From Gambelia wislizenii (taxonomy: Eukaryota > Chordata > Lepidosauria > Squamata > Crotaphytidae), in the NCBI GenBank assembly GCA_030847615.1, contig JAUMIR010000002.1, forward strand, positions 115,824,309 to 115,888,308: a stretch of DNA of 64,000 nt, in the 5' to 3' direction. Below, one piece after another: positions 10,376-23,110 of this stretch. The notes under the pieces are model-generated. The model worked only from the letters and a program-made list of their open reading frames with translations, was not told the origin of the DNA and made no database searches. The first letter of the stretch is position 1. Every line of letters starts with the position of its first letter. A program made the translations under genes and the position numbers.

Positions 10376-11800
10376 GGAATTGAAGGCAAGGTAACAGCTT
10401 ATGTTGGGGACTCTATGCCCTTTCACCTGAAAGAAAAAACTAAAATGCTCTCCCTTAGGACTAGAGCAGGAAAGCAACAGCAAGGTCTTCTGAGTATCTA
10501 TCTATACATAAGTACTTTTTGTTACATTGCTGCAAAACACTCTTCCTGTGCCATTTTGTGGTTCCAAACCCATATAAATGTGTGTGCTTACCTTGCTGCA
10601 AAATACAAAAGAGTTGCCTAGCAACCAGCTAGCCCCTACTTCAGTCTAAACTACTTACCTCTTCATGACCTAAGGCAAGTTCTACGGCAGCTGAGAAGCC
10701 TCTTGTCCTACAGGATCCACCCTTTTAGGGTTCAAATGCACAGGGGAAATACTTGCCAAGCATAATTGCAGATACCCGTACTAAAAGGAATAAGAGCAAA
10801 GCCCAGAGGTTCAATAGGGAGGCTGCAAGATATCTGAAAAAGCAAGCCAATTAAAGTGAGCAGCAACTGACAGCCTCAAAATGGATACTGCAGGAAGTTA
10901 TTTTAAAAACGCAGTCAGGTTCAAGTGAGCAGTACAGAGCTTTTTCACACATATTCGCAATATTGGTTGGCCTTCATGCTAGTGAATAAGTAAAGCTAAC
11001 ATTAACAAAGGAAACTGGACATCAGTATTCATAGGTTCTGTTCTCACTCTGTCATGTGGCTGCAGTGTGCGGCCACAGATAGGCCAAGACTTTTGCAACA
11101 AGTCCACTTCCTATTCTACAAAATGTGTTTATTTGATTTTTTTTTTAATCTTACTCTTTCTAAAAGGCTAAGGGCAGGTTATAACATGTTTATGGTAAAA
11201 AAAAAAACCCACAAAAAAACAGATTCTAAAAAGCATAAACTGTAAAGTATCAAGTCTTGCAGAAGCCAGACCTTATTAAAACCTCAACCAATTCCCTCTA
11301 CCTCCCACTGCAATCTCATCATACACAGTTGGTAAAAGCCAACAAAAATAGAATTGTTTTAGCATTTGTTTGGAAGAGACTCTGTACTGGGCTTTAATGA
11401 ATCTCGAAGGACACACAGAAAGAGGAAGTGTTAAGAAATTGCTGCCAGTCATCCTTTAGATTTTGAATGGAACACAAGTAGTCTCAAGGCTAAAAGTCTA
11501 AGGTACGCGATGGGCAAAGACTTTTCAACAAACTCTCATCATTCTGAAGATCTGCCAGCAACCAGCTTGTGACTGGTTAAAGGCCACTGAAAAATGCAAT
11601 CAGGTCAACAGTGCTTCATATATCCTCTTTATTTCTAGCACAAACTGTTGATCAGAACCATAACAGCCTTCTTAGAGTAGGGTTGCCAAACTCCCTGAAT
11701 AGCCAAGTTTTACCCAGATTCTAGGCATGACATCCCATGCCCATTTGCACTATTATTTGGCCTGGATTCCAAGTTGCCATTTTTAAAGAAGGCTCTAGCC
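10376..11800. other. Unassigned intronic sequence
   Basis: No supported coding region or known repeat. Short A and T runs occur at 11.1-11.2 kb. Confidence 0.4.
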
Positions 11801-11886
11801 CAGTGGTCCCCAAACCTTATTGGGCTATTGCCCCCTTTCCTCCTTGGTGACAACCCTAGTGCCCCCCCAACACTTATTTCTTGATA

Positions 11887-12150
11887 CAGTTGTCCCTCCA
11901 CATTCACGGGGGTTAGGGCTGCAAGACCCCCACGAATGTGAAAAAAACGTAAATAAAAAATAGGTCATGCCACGCCCTCCCGGAACACCCCCCCGGCCCT
12001 CCCAGAAGCAGCAACGGGGGTTTCTGAGGCCCCTGTCACTGCTCCTCTCCACCCCCCAACCTGTCCTCCCAAAAATGGTGATGGGGCTCCCAAAAACCAC
12101 GAATAATCAAAACCGTGAATGTTAAAGCTGAGAATGTGGAGGGGCAACTG
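11887..12150. mobile_element. Tigger/pogo-like MITE
   Basis: The ends are inverted copies (CAGTTGTCCCTCCACATTC versus CAGTTGCCCCTCCACATTC). TA dinucleotides lie at 11885-11886 and 12151-12152, the Tc1/mariner target duplication. The inside is C-rich and non-coding. Confidence 0.85.
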
Positions 12151-12249
12151 TATTAGGTCTACTGTTCTACTGAAAATAGAAAGCAACCAATCAAGCACTA
12201 TAAAGTTTAAAAACTGTACGTATTTCACAAATAAAACTTAACTTTTTTA

Positions 12250-12362
12250 AAAAAAATATTTAATGTTTTTATCAAATCGAAAATGATGATATTAAGCTGA
12301 GGCCAGCTAGAGGCCACAGCTTAATATCATTATTTTCAATTTGATAAAAATATTAAATAATT
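12250..12362. repeat. Inverted repeat (hairpin), arms about 45 bp
   Basis: The left arm ends ATGATGATATTAAGCTG at 12299. The right arm starts CAGCTTAATATCATTATT at 12317. The complement continues through TTTGATAAAAA and ATTTAAT, with a 17-base loop. It could be the core of a short fold-back element. Confidence 0.85.
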
Positions 12363-12492
12363 TTAAGAGAGGCAAGGGGGAAACAGGGAAGGAGCAAACA
12401 TTTTATTGTTGGAAATTACCCATGGAAAATTCCTCCTTGCAGCATTGAAAACCAAATGTTTAGTAATTTGTTATGTGGACAGTGTTCATAAA

Positions 12493-12760
12493 CAGTCGGA
12501 CCCCCATATCTGCAAGAGTTTCATTCCTAGACTTACCACGGATATCAGAAACTGTGGATAACAGCAAACCCTATTAGAATAGAGGACTTCTGGTAAAAAA
12601 AAAATACTATAGAGTTGTATTGGGGGACTTGGAATATGCCTAGAGAGGAAGCCTCTTGGGGCATTTTCCAGTGCAACACTATGGCATGTGTCCCCTACTT
12701 TGTGTCTTGCAGATAACTAAAACCATGGATATTGGTTCAGTGGATATAGGGGTCCTACTG
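12493..12760. mobile_element. Tigger/pogo-like MITE (GGACCCCC subfamily)
   Basis: Ends CAGTCGGACCCCCATATC and, inverted, CAGTAGGACCCCTATATCC. TA follows at 12761. The internal AACTGTGGATAACAGCAAA stretch is shared with the elements at 25.0 and 60.4 kb. Confidence 0.82.
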
Positions 12761-13689
12761 TATAGAGATGACTATAAAGGATTTCTGTGTTATAAATAGA
12801 TAATACTGGTGCTAGTGTCCTTAGTGAAATCAGATATTTAACAAAACTGTTAGACTTGGTCTTTGCAGACCATTACATGGAAGCAGTCTTCCACAAATTT
12901 GTCATGGTGTGTCCAGTTGAGTTCTATCCCTCCTTCTTTATGGTGGTGCTAGCTAGAGCAGACAAAGAGCTGGAGAATTGTTTCCAGAATTGTGGTGCTT
13001 ATGAGAAATGGTCTGGATGCTTCCAAAGCTCAAAATGACATCTGACAAACCCCTGTATTCCCATGAGGAAGAGGGATACATTGTGATGACCAAAAAAATT
13101 GGCTGGTTACGAGACCAATTAAAATGTGCAGATACACATAAATTTCTACATGGCTAGCCAGTTGTACAAGGACAACAAAGTTTTGTGGCATGATTGGACT
13201 AGAGAAGGGGAGGTTTGTTTGTTTTTTTCTGTAGCATTATTGGGGTCTATATTAGCCTACCCTTCCAGTACTATATTGTGATATGTAGATCAGTGGGCTG
13301 TAATCAAAACTAAACCATGAGGATTTGTGTCTTTATTGTAGTGTAAGATATCTGGTGTAGGAGGACTACCATGGACACAGTTTGCATTCCTCTGCAGATG
13401 TGTGTCTGGATAACAGAAATGTTGCTTATTACTTTATCCAAGTTGACCATTCAAAGATAGAATGGAGAATAAGAGGTACTCAGTTCTCAGGTGGCTATGC
13501 CCAAAACAGCATACTTTTATAACACCAAACAATCTATAATATTTTGCCTTGGATGCTTGTGTTGAAAGATACCCCCAACAGCAATCTTAAAATGTTTTGT
13601 TAGAATACAATTTTGAAATTAGAAGGCAAAGTTACATGCAGAGAGTACATAAAATTACTTACACTCCTCCCTCCACATTTGGGGATTTC

Positions 13690-13897
13690 ACTTTTCTCTC
13701 TGGCTTTTCTTCGCAAACGAAGATTCAGGAAGGACTCATCCCGCGCTTTCTGCAAGCGCGCTGATGACTAAAAAGGCCAATCCGAGAGAAACAAGTCCGG
13801 TTGCAGAAAGCACAGCAGAAGGTCTCCTTGGGTGATGTTTCCGGGTTGTGATTCTTTCTGCGTTGTCGTTTCTCTTCAAGACTTGTTTGGCGTGAAT
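13690..13897 (-). mobile_element. Zinc-finger LINE tail (copy 4)
   Basis: Same terminus and zinc-finger coding stretch as the other copies. The junctions suggest it interrupts a MITE-like sequence: ctccctccacatttgggg lies to the left and a cagatttgcttattcacag run to the right. Confidence 0.8.
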
Positions 13898-14589
13898 TTA
13901 CAGATTTGCTTATTCACAGATTATTTGCCCCACCTCTGCTGCTGCCCTATGCTATTTTTACCACTTCGACAATACTGGTGTCACTGGGAGGAAATCAAAC
14001 TGGCAGGCTGGTGGGGATTGGCTGTGCACATCTTCCCTTGCTAGTGTACTTGCTTGGGTGGGGGAGGGGGGATAGGGGATCACAAGGATCGAGGCTCGTT
14101 TGTGTATTTGCTCACTTACTCACTTGCACAGGCTGACAGGAAGGGGATGGGATAAGGAGATTGTGAGGAGGGTGTGTGTGAGTGAGTGAGTGTGTGTTTG
14201 CTCAGTGGTGTGGGCAGGCTGAAAGGGGATGGGATGAGGGAATAATAAGGAGGGAGGGTGAATTCGCCGTCCTGTCCCCCACCATCACACAAGCATTTTT
14301 TTTTCTTCTAGTACGTCTTCTCTTGGCCTGTTCAATGAGGGAGGACAGGAGCATCAGTGCAGCTCCAGCCTGCCAGTCAAGTCTTGGCACAGTTCACAAA
14401 TCTTAAACAAGGTCTCAAATTTGAAAGTTTCTCTTCCCTGCCACCTCTTCTTCCCCACTGCCACGTGCACTAATTCCTGATTTAGTTAGTCAGTCTGTCC
14501 CAAAATGGTGCCACTCTGTGCTGTGCTGCAGAAGTGATGCCATGCGCCAAAGCCACACGAGTTTCCTAATCAATGTCACTACCGCTAGC

Positions 14590-14612
14590 AAATCATAGAA
14601 TCATAGAATTGT
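14590..14612 (-). mobile_element. CR1 terminal octamer remnant
   Basis: AATCATAGAATCATAGAATT is the inverted CR1 end. Almost all of the body is missing. Confidence 0.6.
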
Positions 14613-15082
14613 ATGGCTAAGGGAGTGAGCATGCACAAGCAAGCAAACAAAATGCCAGGTGTGAAGAGCAGGAGACACAAGCACATGAAGCAATCAGTAA
14701 GGCTGTGTTGCAGTTTTAAGGGACCCGGAAAAGAGAAATTTCATGGAACCCTCATCCCCACCATCCCTTACCTCCCCCTTTGTCTTCACCACCACCCTAC
14801 AACCCCCCTTTTCCTCACCACCCCCCTGGTGCTATCCACTGCCTGCAGAGGGAGAGTACCACCCCCTTTGGAAATCACTGCTCTAGCCTTTGTACAAACC
14901 AAGCTATCTGTCAAGTCTACCCAGGAATTTCATGTGTGAGGGGAGTGAGAGTGAGTGCAAGGGAGTAGGAGACACAGGAGATTGAGAGGTGTGAGCAGCA
15001 CAGTGCAATTAGCAAGAGTAGGGACACCGTGAGAGTGCACAGTGAGGTAAAGAAGAGAGTAGGAGAGATGGGATAGAGAGGC

Positions 15083-15662
15083 CTTTATCAGACACATGAA
15101 AAAATGTGTTATAATGGCACCACATAAATGCAAAAGGGCACGCACATCAGACGATGCTGCCATTTTGCATTTATGTACTGGCCATAAGCCGTACTTTTTT
15201 ATTGATGGCCCAAGCCATCAATAGATCAGCTGTGGTGATATTTTGCCGGCATTGTCAGTGTATGAAACCTCACGCCAATGTCTTCTCGTCACTCCAGCAT
15301 CAATGGCCAGTCTAGCCAGAACACTTCCGGGTGAGAATGCAACATCTAAGTAGGTGACACACTTTTTATGACCCTCCCCAGTTTACCTGGGACTTTTATA
15401 GTGTGTTTATGTGCTTTTTAAAACTTTTACTTTGTTATTTTTGTTTTTATTTTTGAATTTCCTGCGCTAGGTATTCTTGCGAGAATTCATGGGATTTCAA
15501 TAGAGGAAATGAATGGAGCTCCATTCACTCCTCATTCATTGCCAGAGAAACCTTTTCACACAGATAGGATGTAAGTGTGGTATGGGGAGTTCTTTTGCCA
15601 GCATAAAAATGGCAAAAGTTATGCCAGCAAAAGAACAGGTTTAGGGGGTTGGTCTGATAAAG
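15083..15662. mobile_element. Possible DNA-transposon-derived element with short inverted ends
   Basis: CTTTATCAGAC starts at 15083 and its complement GTCTGATAAAG ends at 15662. A second inverted pair inside (CATAAATGCAAAA and TTTTGCATTTATG) lies at 15.12-15.18 kb. No clear target duplication was found, so the superfamily is open. Confidence 0.4.
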
Positions 15663-18600
15663 TCCAGAGAAATGTGAATGGCAGAGTGCAAAAAGCCAGG
15701 GAGGAGTACACTGTGGGGGCTTTCTTACTAACCAATGTTACCAGATTGACCATCTGCTGTCATCTGACTTCCCAGGCCAGGAGGATTATAGACTCAAGTA
15801 TGAGTGTCTATGATACCTTCCTTCAACCAACAGCCTTGAAAGCATAGGAAGAGGGGCTCAGTTTGAGCTATGAATGCCTGCATACACATCTGCACTATAT
15901 GCAGAAGGTCCAAAGTTCAATCCCTGTAGAGATTCAGTGCTTGAATTAAGACATAAAATGAATACATACATACATACATATAAGGGTTCATTCCCTGGCA
16001 TTTCCAGGTAAACTACGTAAGAAAGAATCCTTCTTTTTCACTGTGGAGAGTCAATACTGATCCATGTCTATAATATTAGGCTAGAACGACCTTTTCCTAT
16101 GCCGGACTCTTCCTATGCTACTAGCTTTCAATCCTCTCATTTTTTTCATCTTCACCCATCTTGGCATTTCTACCAGCTAGTTTTGACTGCTTTTAAAAAA
16201 TCTTCCATTCTCTTTTACTAAGACCTGATTGTTTTTTTTCCTTTCAAATCTCCCCTCCCCTTCCCATGCCGATTTCATCTTGCTGCTCATATTCTGCTGC
16301 CCTCAGTTATCAACACCTCCTTTCTCCATCACTCCACCTTGACTGTCTCTTTTTCCTTGTCTGTTTTTTTTTAATGCCTTCCATTTTTAAATGGGTTGCT
16401 AAGTTGCTTGCTGAGGAACAGAGCTGATCCATTTGAACCAAATCCCTCTTCTTAGAAAAAGCAACCAGAGCCTGCATTTCATCTGCAACACAGGGACCTT
16501 TTAAAGAGATGCCTTTCTTATAAGCCCCTTTGCCTCCACTGTGGATCCTGCAGGGACAAAGAAGCAGAAAGGGGGTCTCCTTCGCTCAGCTTGCCTGACC
16601 TACGACTCTCATTAAGAGAATCTTTTCAAACCAGACACTGCAAAAAATGTCTTGCTTGCCTGAGTTGCTTGGGGGAGGCGGAGGGGAGCTATTTGGAGAA
16701 GCGGTCTCCATGGCAACACATATTCCCATCAGAAAATGTGCACAGGTCACATGTTTCTGTGAAAGTTTCTCTCGTTTTTTCTTTCCCTGCCTCTCCAACA
16801 GGTGCCAGGGGAGCATATCCTGTTTGCCACACTAGCCAGGAGATGCGAGAACATCTCCAATTCAGGAGTGATGCCTCAGGAAGACTGACCTCCCGCAGTC
16901 TCGGAAGTCTGCAAATGTCTGCTCTGGCATGTGAACAGGAATCAAATGCTGAGTTCCCAGTGGTCCACGTTATAAGCAGGAAACAACAACTTGACACTTT
17001 TGAGGACTCAGGTGCAAACTTAGGTGAAAAGACAAGCGTAAAGGGGCTGACTAGTGACAAGCCTGGTCTCTAGCTGCCATGTCAAACTGCCACATATTTT
17101 AAAAAGCAGCTGAAGGAAAAGGAGTTTCAAGCCAGGAACATGATGCATAGGCAGAACTGGCTGTTCTAGAAGAAGAAAAAAGAAAGTTGAGGTGGACAGT
17201 TTCTCCAAGATAGCTCTCCTCCTCTTCACCAACCAACAGAGGCATGAAAACTACTTGTCTTTTCTTTCTTATATCATATATAGCCCTAGCCATTGTAAAA
17301 ATCAACATGCCATTTCTAAAAAGAAACCAATTTTTATTTATAAAATGGACACTAAAGTTCTAGTGTCCCACTGTCATATCTGCATGCAAACCAAGTTAAT
17401 ACAGACCAAGAGGTAGGCAAACACTGGCACGGTACAGGAATCATATACAGTAATGGAGTTATTCTGAGGGTACTGTGTCTGAAAGAGCCTTGGAGTCAAG
17501 AACGAAAGAGGAGCAAGTGAGTAAGTAAAAAGGTTCTCTGGATATCTATAAAAGGAAGTCTCACCAAGACTAGAGACATATTTTTCAAAAGAGAAACATC
17601 CCAGGCCAAGGAGTTTATATTGTCATTTCCTGAAGACACTGCTAAGGATCAGGCAGAAGTATCCACATTTATTGTTTTCTTGACTGTGTATTGTGTGTGT
17701 TTGTTTCAATATTTAATCATTAACCAATGTAAATACCTTAGCAAAAAGGTTGTATATATAAATGGTGTAACCAAAGTCCAAAAATTTAATATCAACATGA
17801 GAAAGAAAGTACTAAAAGTAGTGAAAATCTGTGGCACACATGAAAAAGATGGGCTTGCCAAGCCAGACAAGACTCCAAAATTTTCCTTCTGCTCAACAGA
17901 CAAGAAATAAGACCACATAAAGGCACGGGGGTGGGAAGGAGAGCTGCAAAAATGCTGTAATGCTGTGGCATTACTAAAGTCAGTGGCACCCCCTCCCTCC
18001 AACAGTGTCACCTGGTGCGGTTCGGCCTCTTTGCACCCCACCCCCAGTGCCACCACTGCTGTAATGTGTACCAAAATGATTCTCTCTTGTACTTGACTTA
18101 AAAAGTATGAGCATTTGTAGGAAAAAAATGGCTGAAGACATTGGAGACAGATGTACAGCAGGCAGAAGCTACTGTTCTGTTGACTAGTCAGCAACAAGTG
18201 GCCAAACCCTCACTATTTATATCAGGTGTGTCCAGTCCAGAGGCTTTAGCCTGTCTACCAATCAAAGAAGCTGATGTTCTAGATCCCTATTCCATCCTTT
18301 GTTTGAAAAGTGGTTTAAGCACACAATGACTGGGCAGCTTTAAGCCACAGCTTCCCCAAGCAAATTCTAGAACAATTCTATAAAACAGAGATCATGGATA
18401 TCATCTGGTTTATCACTTTTAGGAGCCTGGGTAACCAGGTGCCTGGTATTTTTCCAGCTCTGGTATTTTCTTCAGGAAACCACTAGAAGGTGGTGAAGAA
18501 ACAACCAATAGTCTTTTCCTGTCACTAATCTCTACTCCATTCATTAATATGTTTGGGTGAGAAAGATAACTCTCAGATCCATACACACACAGAACCATTT

Positions 18601-19490
18601 AGCTAGTTTTAGTCATTCTTTCTCACAGGTACCATTTCAAATGTCAGTACCTCGGCTATGCATCTACGGTATATAATGCAGGAAACACTACATTTCTTTA
18701 ATATTTACTGAAGGACAGGTATCAAATCACAAACAACTGACTAAGAAATTCCAAGGTTTTAGCAAAAAACCTCTACTGTGCCCCAAAGACTGGTTATGCC
18801 ACATCAGTCTCAACCTGTCTCATTTTTTAATATTCTCATCTTGCACTTCTTCACAGAAACTCTGTGACTGAAATCTGCTGGAAAATCTCCAGTTTCAAGT
18901 TCCCAAGAGAGGTATACAGACACACACAAAGAAATCATAAGCTTGGTAAACATTTATCTGAGATTTCTGTCTTGCTGCTTAAAAGAGGGAATTTTCATCT
19001 AAGAAAAAAAATCTTCATTCTGTTTCAAAAAAAGCCAAACAGCCTGGATTTTGCATTTATTTTTAAAAATCTAGAAAATCAGTTCTCATTAAAAAGCTAC
19101 CAGGTGTTCCCAGCACAATCTGTAGCTCTCTTTTTAGCTTTAATGTTTTCACTGCTTGTGTAACAGATGCACTCTCCAGGACCTTTCCTGGAGCACCAAA
19201 ATGTCATCTGCACCATAAAGCAAGCATACATTTAGTAAATTATTCTGTTTTCCTTCTTCCCCTATCTGCCATCTATGTTATCAAACAGAAGATAGCACAA
19301 AACTTGAAGATTTACCCACAGCCAGGGACAAAAAGGCTAGTGTCTGAATGCTACAATTGCAACGAGCCATCTCTTAAACCCAGGGGTTTTGTCTGTTAAC
19401 AGCATTACAGGACAGCTTGCCCAGAAGAAGACAGAACTACTACCACAGAAATATACCACACTTGAACATCATTATCCCTATTTCTGCTAC
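15663..19490. other. Long repeat-poor intronic stretch
   Basis: Little recognisable repeat material in 3.8 kb. There is a short CATA run near 15965. At 16591-17073 a 160-codon frame opens on the plus strand, overlapped by a 123-codon frame on the minus strand. Neither resembles a known protein, and I take them as chance. A good acceptor-like pyrimidine tract ending AACAG at 16801 leads to no supported exon. Confidence 0.4.
16704..16717. promoter_or_regulatory. Candidate RFX X-box
   Basis: GTCTCCATGGCAAC fits the 14-base X-box consensus GTHNYYATRRNAAC at every position. It lies in a repeat-poor stretch. A single motif match can be chance, and function is inferred only. Confidence 0.35.
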
Positions 19491-20573
19491 AACAACAACC
19501 TACTAAGGAAAGATGTTAATAATAAAATAATAATAAAATTTATTTCTATCCCGCCCCTGTGCAACGCAATCAGGGTGGCTTACAGTATAAAAACTCCATA
19601 ATTACCTCAATACCCTAACCCACCCGCCCCTTAAAATAATTTTAAACTAGAAAAGATTAAAAACATACAATAATTTTTTTAAAAAATACAGCAACTAATC
19701 ACAGCAGCATAGAATAATTCAATGGCAGCTCAAAGGGAGAAAAAACAGTCAAATCTTCAGGCCGGGATAGCTATTCAGGAAAGGCCTGCCGGAAAAGATC
19801 GGTCTTGACAGCTTTTTTGAAGCTGTCTAGGGTGGTAATAAGAAGGATCTCGTCCAGCAGGCCATTCCATAATCTGGGAGCGGTAGCAAAGAAGGCCCTC
19901 TGGGAGGTTACCGACAGCCTTGTTTTCATACGTTGTAACAGATTCCTCCCAGAGGACCGAAGTGCGCGGGGAGGGTTGTACAGGAACAGGTGGTCCCGGA
20001 GGTAAGTTGGACCCAAGCCATGTAGGGCTTTAAAGGTTATAACCAACACCTTGTACTGTGCCCGGAAACTAATAGGCAGCCAGTGGAGAGCTTTTAGCAC
20101 AGGTGTTATATGCTCTCTTCTGGAAATACCAGAAGCCAACCTGGCTGCCATGTTCTGAACTAGTTGAAGTTTCCGAGTCAAGCACAAGGGTAGCCCATGT
20201 AGAGCGCATTACAGAAGTCGAGACGGGAGGTTATCAGTGCATGTACCACAGTTTCAAGGTCCCTGATTTCTAGGAAAGGGCGTAGCAGGCATATCAGCCG
20301 AAGTTGATAACAGGCACTCCTGACCGTCGCATTTACCTGATTAGACATCAGGAGCGACAGGTCCAGGAGCACCCCCAGACTGTGAACACAGTCCTTGGAG
20401 GAGAGTGTGACTCCATCCAGGCCTTGAAGTTGTATTCCCGGACCTGGTTTCAGGCCCGCAACTGTTAGTACCTCTGTTTTGTCTGGATTCAGTCTCAATT
20501 TGTTTTTCCTCATCCAGTCCATTACTGCTTTAAGACAATCATTGAGTGGAGAGACACCATCTGAAGTCAAAGC

Positions 20574-21547
20574 TTACGACTGAGGCATGGAGAAGTATAT
20601 CTGGGTGTCATCAGCATACTGATGACACCACACTCCATGCCTCCGAATTATCTCTCCCAGAGGCTTCATATACATGTTAAATAGCATTGGGGACAGGATG
20701 GAGCCCTGAGGGACACCACAATTAAGCTCTATTCTAGTAGAGCAACTGTCCTGAGCCTCACCCTCTGGGATCTGCCTGAGAGGAAAGAACAGAACCACTG
20801 CAAGACAGTGCCTCCAATTCCTAACCCTCTCAGTGATCCAAGAGGATGGAATAATCTATTGTATCAAAGGTTGCTGAGAGGTCCAAGAGCACCAACGGGG
20901 TCACACTACCCTTGTCGATAGTGTGTCTGGCTGACAACCAAGCGGAGGTTGTCAGCCAGAGCAACCATGGCAGTCTCAACTCCATATCCTGTCCTAAAGC
21001 CAGTTTGGAATGGATCTAGATAATCGGTTTCATCCAAGATAGCTTGGAGTTGGGAAGCGACCGCCCTTTCAATCACCTTGCTTTAAAAAGGCAGCAAGGA
21101 GACTGGCCTATAGTTGTTCCTGTCCAAGGGGTCCAGGGAAGGCTTTTTCAGGAGCGGCTTAACCGCCGCTTCCTTCAGACAGGATGGAACGGACTCCTCC
21201 CTGAAGGATGCATTGATAATATCCCTAAGGAGTATTCTCAATGTGTTGCCCCCTTGGATGGCCAGCCATGATGGACAAGGATCAAGGGGACAAGTCGTCT
21301 TCCTTACTCTACCAAGGAGCTTGTCCACGTCATCGGCACTCATAGATTGAAGCTGACCCAATAAAATTTCATCAACAGAGTTGCTGGACACCTCGTCTAT
21401 AGATTCTGTCATAACACTGGCATCTAATTTGGCTCTTATCCGAGAGAGTTTATCTGCAAAGTGGATGTTAAACACGTCACAGCAGGCCGTTGTCAGGTTA
21501 AGTACGGGGTTCTGCACAGGTGGAACTTGCGTCAGCTCCCCCACCAC
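20574..21547 (-). pseudogene. L2 reverse transcriptase remnant
   Basis: Two broken frames carry the RT core. The upstream one (21547-21083) holds the fingers region, ending LDRNNYRPVSLLPF. The downstream one (20798-20574) holds GVPQGSILSPMLFN and the catalytic Y-A-D-D box. The box is intact, but the frames are separated by about 285 bases with frameshifts, so no enzyme can be made. Confidence 0.88.
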
Positions 21548-21960
21548 CCTAAACAGTTCCGCTAGATGGGACTCTGCAGACGCAATACGTGCAGAGGAGA
21601 AAGTTTTCTGCGCTGCATGTATTGCCTCTCGATAGGAATCCTATGATGAGTCTTGTTAGATAAGAGCCGCGTCTTCCGCCAGGTGCGCTCTAGTCGTTGT
21701 CCAGCCCGCTTCATCTTCCTAAGCTCCTCTGAATACCAGGGCTTACGGTTAGGAGCAGGCTGGAAAGGACGCTTGGGAGCGATTGTGTCGATAGCCTTGG
21801 TGAGGTCGGTGTTCCAAGTATTAACCAAAGCTTCGACAGAATCCGGCGTTACCAACCGTTAAACCCTCCAAGGCTTTCTGGAATCCAGTTGGTTCCATTA
21901 GCCTTCGAGGATGGACCATTCTAATGGGTCCACCACTCCCGGTGGGGCAAACAGTGGCTC

Positions 21961-22404
21961 TTAGTTCCTGACCAGGAAATGATCCGTCCATGACAATGCA
22001 GAGGTTTTAATAACCTCTGCCCATGGATATTCCTGTTCCGTACTAAAGGCCGCATCGAGGGTATGACCTGCACAGTGAGTAGGCCCGACAACCAATTGGG
22101 ATAGGCCCATGTTTGTCATGGATTCCATGAACTCCCGAGCTGCGCCAGTTAGATTTATCAAGCTGGTCTTGAGTGGGATGTTGAAGTCAACCAGAACTAA
22201 AAGTCTGGGCGACTCCAGCAGCAACTCTGAGACCAGCTGTGTCAGTTCGGTTAGGGAGTCTGTTCGACAACAGGGTGGCCAGTATACTAACAGAATCCCT
22301 AAGCTATCCCTGGTCCTTAGGCTTAGGTACATACACTCGATGTGAACTGTGTTCCAGATAGGCTTCCTGGTCAAGGTTAGATTGTTTTTATGAAACAGAG
22401 CCAC
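21961..22404 (-). pseudogene. L2 apurinic-like endonuclease remnant
   Basis: 147 codons covering the C-terminal half of the endonuclease, with VDFNIPL (usually GDFNI), the GPTH block and a terminal DHFLV box. The N-terminal catalytic half is not in the same frame. Confidence 0.82.
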
Positions 22405-22861
22405 TCCTCCCCCCGCCCACTTTTCCTTACCTGCTCACTGAGTACCCAGCCGGGAGTGCCTGTACCCAAGTCACAGCACTGGCCTCTCCCAGCCAGGTGT
22501 CCGTAAAGCATGCCAGGTCGGCAGCCTCATCTAATAGAAGGTCATGGATGATATGTGTCTTGTTTTTAACCGACCTGGCATTGCAAAGGAGCAGAGTAAG
22601 GGTCTATGGAATGGTTGGTGTGCTCTCCAATTTATTCCGGGAAACAGAGTGAACTGAAGGCAGGATAGATATTAAACATCGATCCTGCCTTCTTTTGTAA
22701 CAACTCTTCATTCTGTTACCGCCATACCTTCCCTTCCCCCACACAACCTCAATTCCCACTCCCAGATCATTCCCGGCCCCTATACATAATGAGAATGGCA
22801 GAGGATCCAGCTGTATTCCCACCCTACATTCTCATGGACACTTCAACAAAGGGCTTTGATG

Positions 22862-23110
22862 GCGCCTTGGATGGTACTTCTCTGGGCGGTTTGGGCCTCC
22901 GCCTGTCCTCCCTGTGGCCCAGTCGCTGCCGCCGCTGCCGCATTGCTGGAAGAAGGTGTTCCTGGGTGGGGATTTATACCCACCCGAGATTCTCCCCAGC
23001 TTCACTGCTGCCGCGACTGCCAATGCGCCGCTTTGGATGATGTTTCTCTGTGCGGTTTGGGCCTCCACCTGTCCTCCCCAGTCGCTGCCACTGCCACCGC
23101 GTTGCTGCCT
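22862..23110 (-). repeat. Tandem duplication in the L2 leader
   Basis: GCGGTTTGGGCCTCCRCCTGTCC with flanking sequence occurs near 22862-22940 and again near 23025-23100, a period of about 165 bp. It sits where the 5' UTR should be, so it may represent promoter monomers. Confidence 0.7.

Larger units (their letters stand above)
11801..14880. mobile_element. 3.1-kb hAT-like DNA transposon remnant with perfect 8-bp target duplication
   Basis: The left end is CAGTGGTCCCCAAACC. The right end is GGAAATCACTG, giving inverted ends of the form CAGTGrTywCCAAA. The flanks are CTCTAGCC at 11793-11800 and CTCTAGCC at 14881-14888, identical 8-bp repeats as expected for hAT. Inside are two Tigger-like MITEs, a hairpin, a zinc-finger LINE tail and a CR1 end, all presumably later arrivals. 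I see no transposase frame, so it is either non-autonomous or too decayed. That the two ends belong together rests on the target duplication and the short inverted ends. Confidence 0.65.

Noticed and set aside
16591..17073. 160-codon plus-strand frame with an acceptor-like AACAG at 16801
   Set aside because: The product resembles nothing known, a long frame overlaps on the other strand, and no donor or second exon was found.
18864..19163. 99-codon plus-strand frame
   Set aside because: AT-rich, no recognisable domain, no exon signals.
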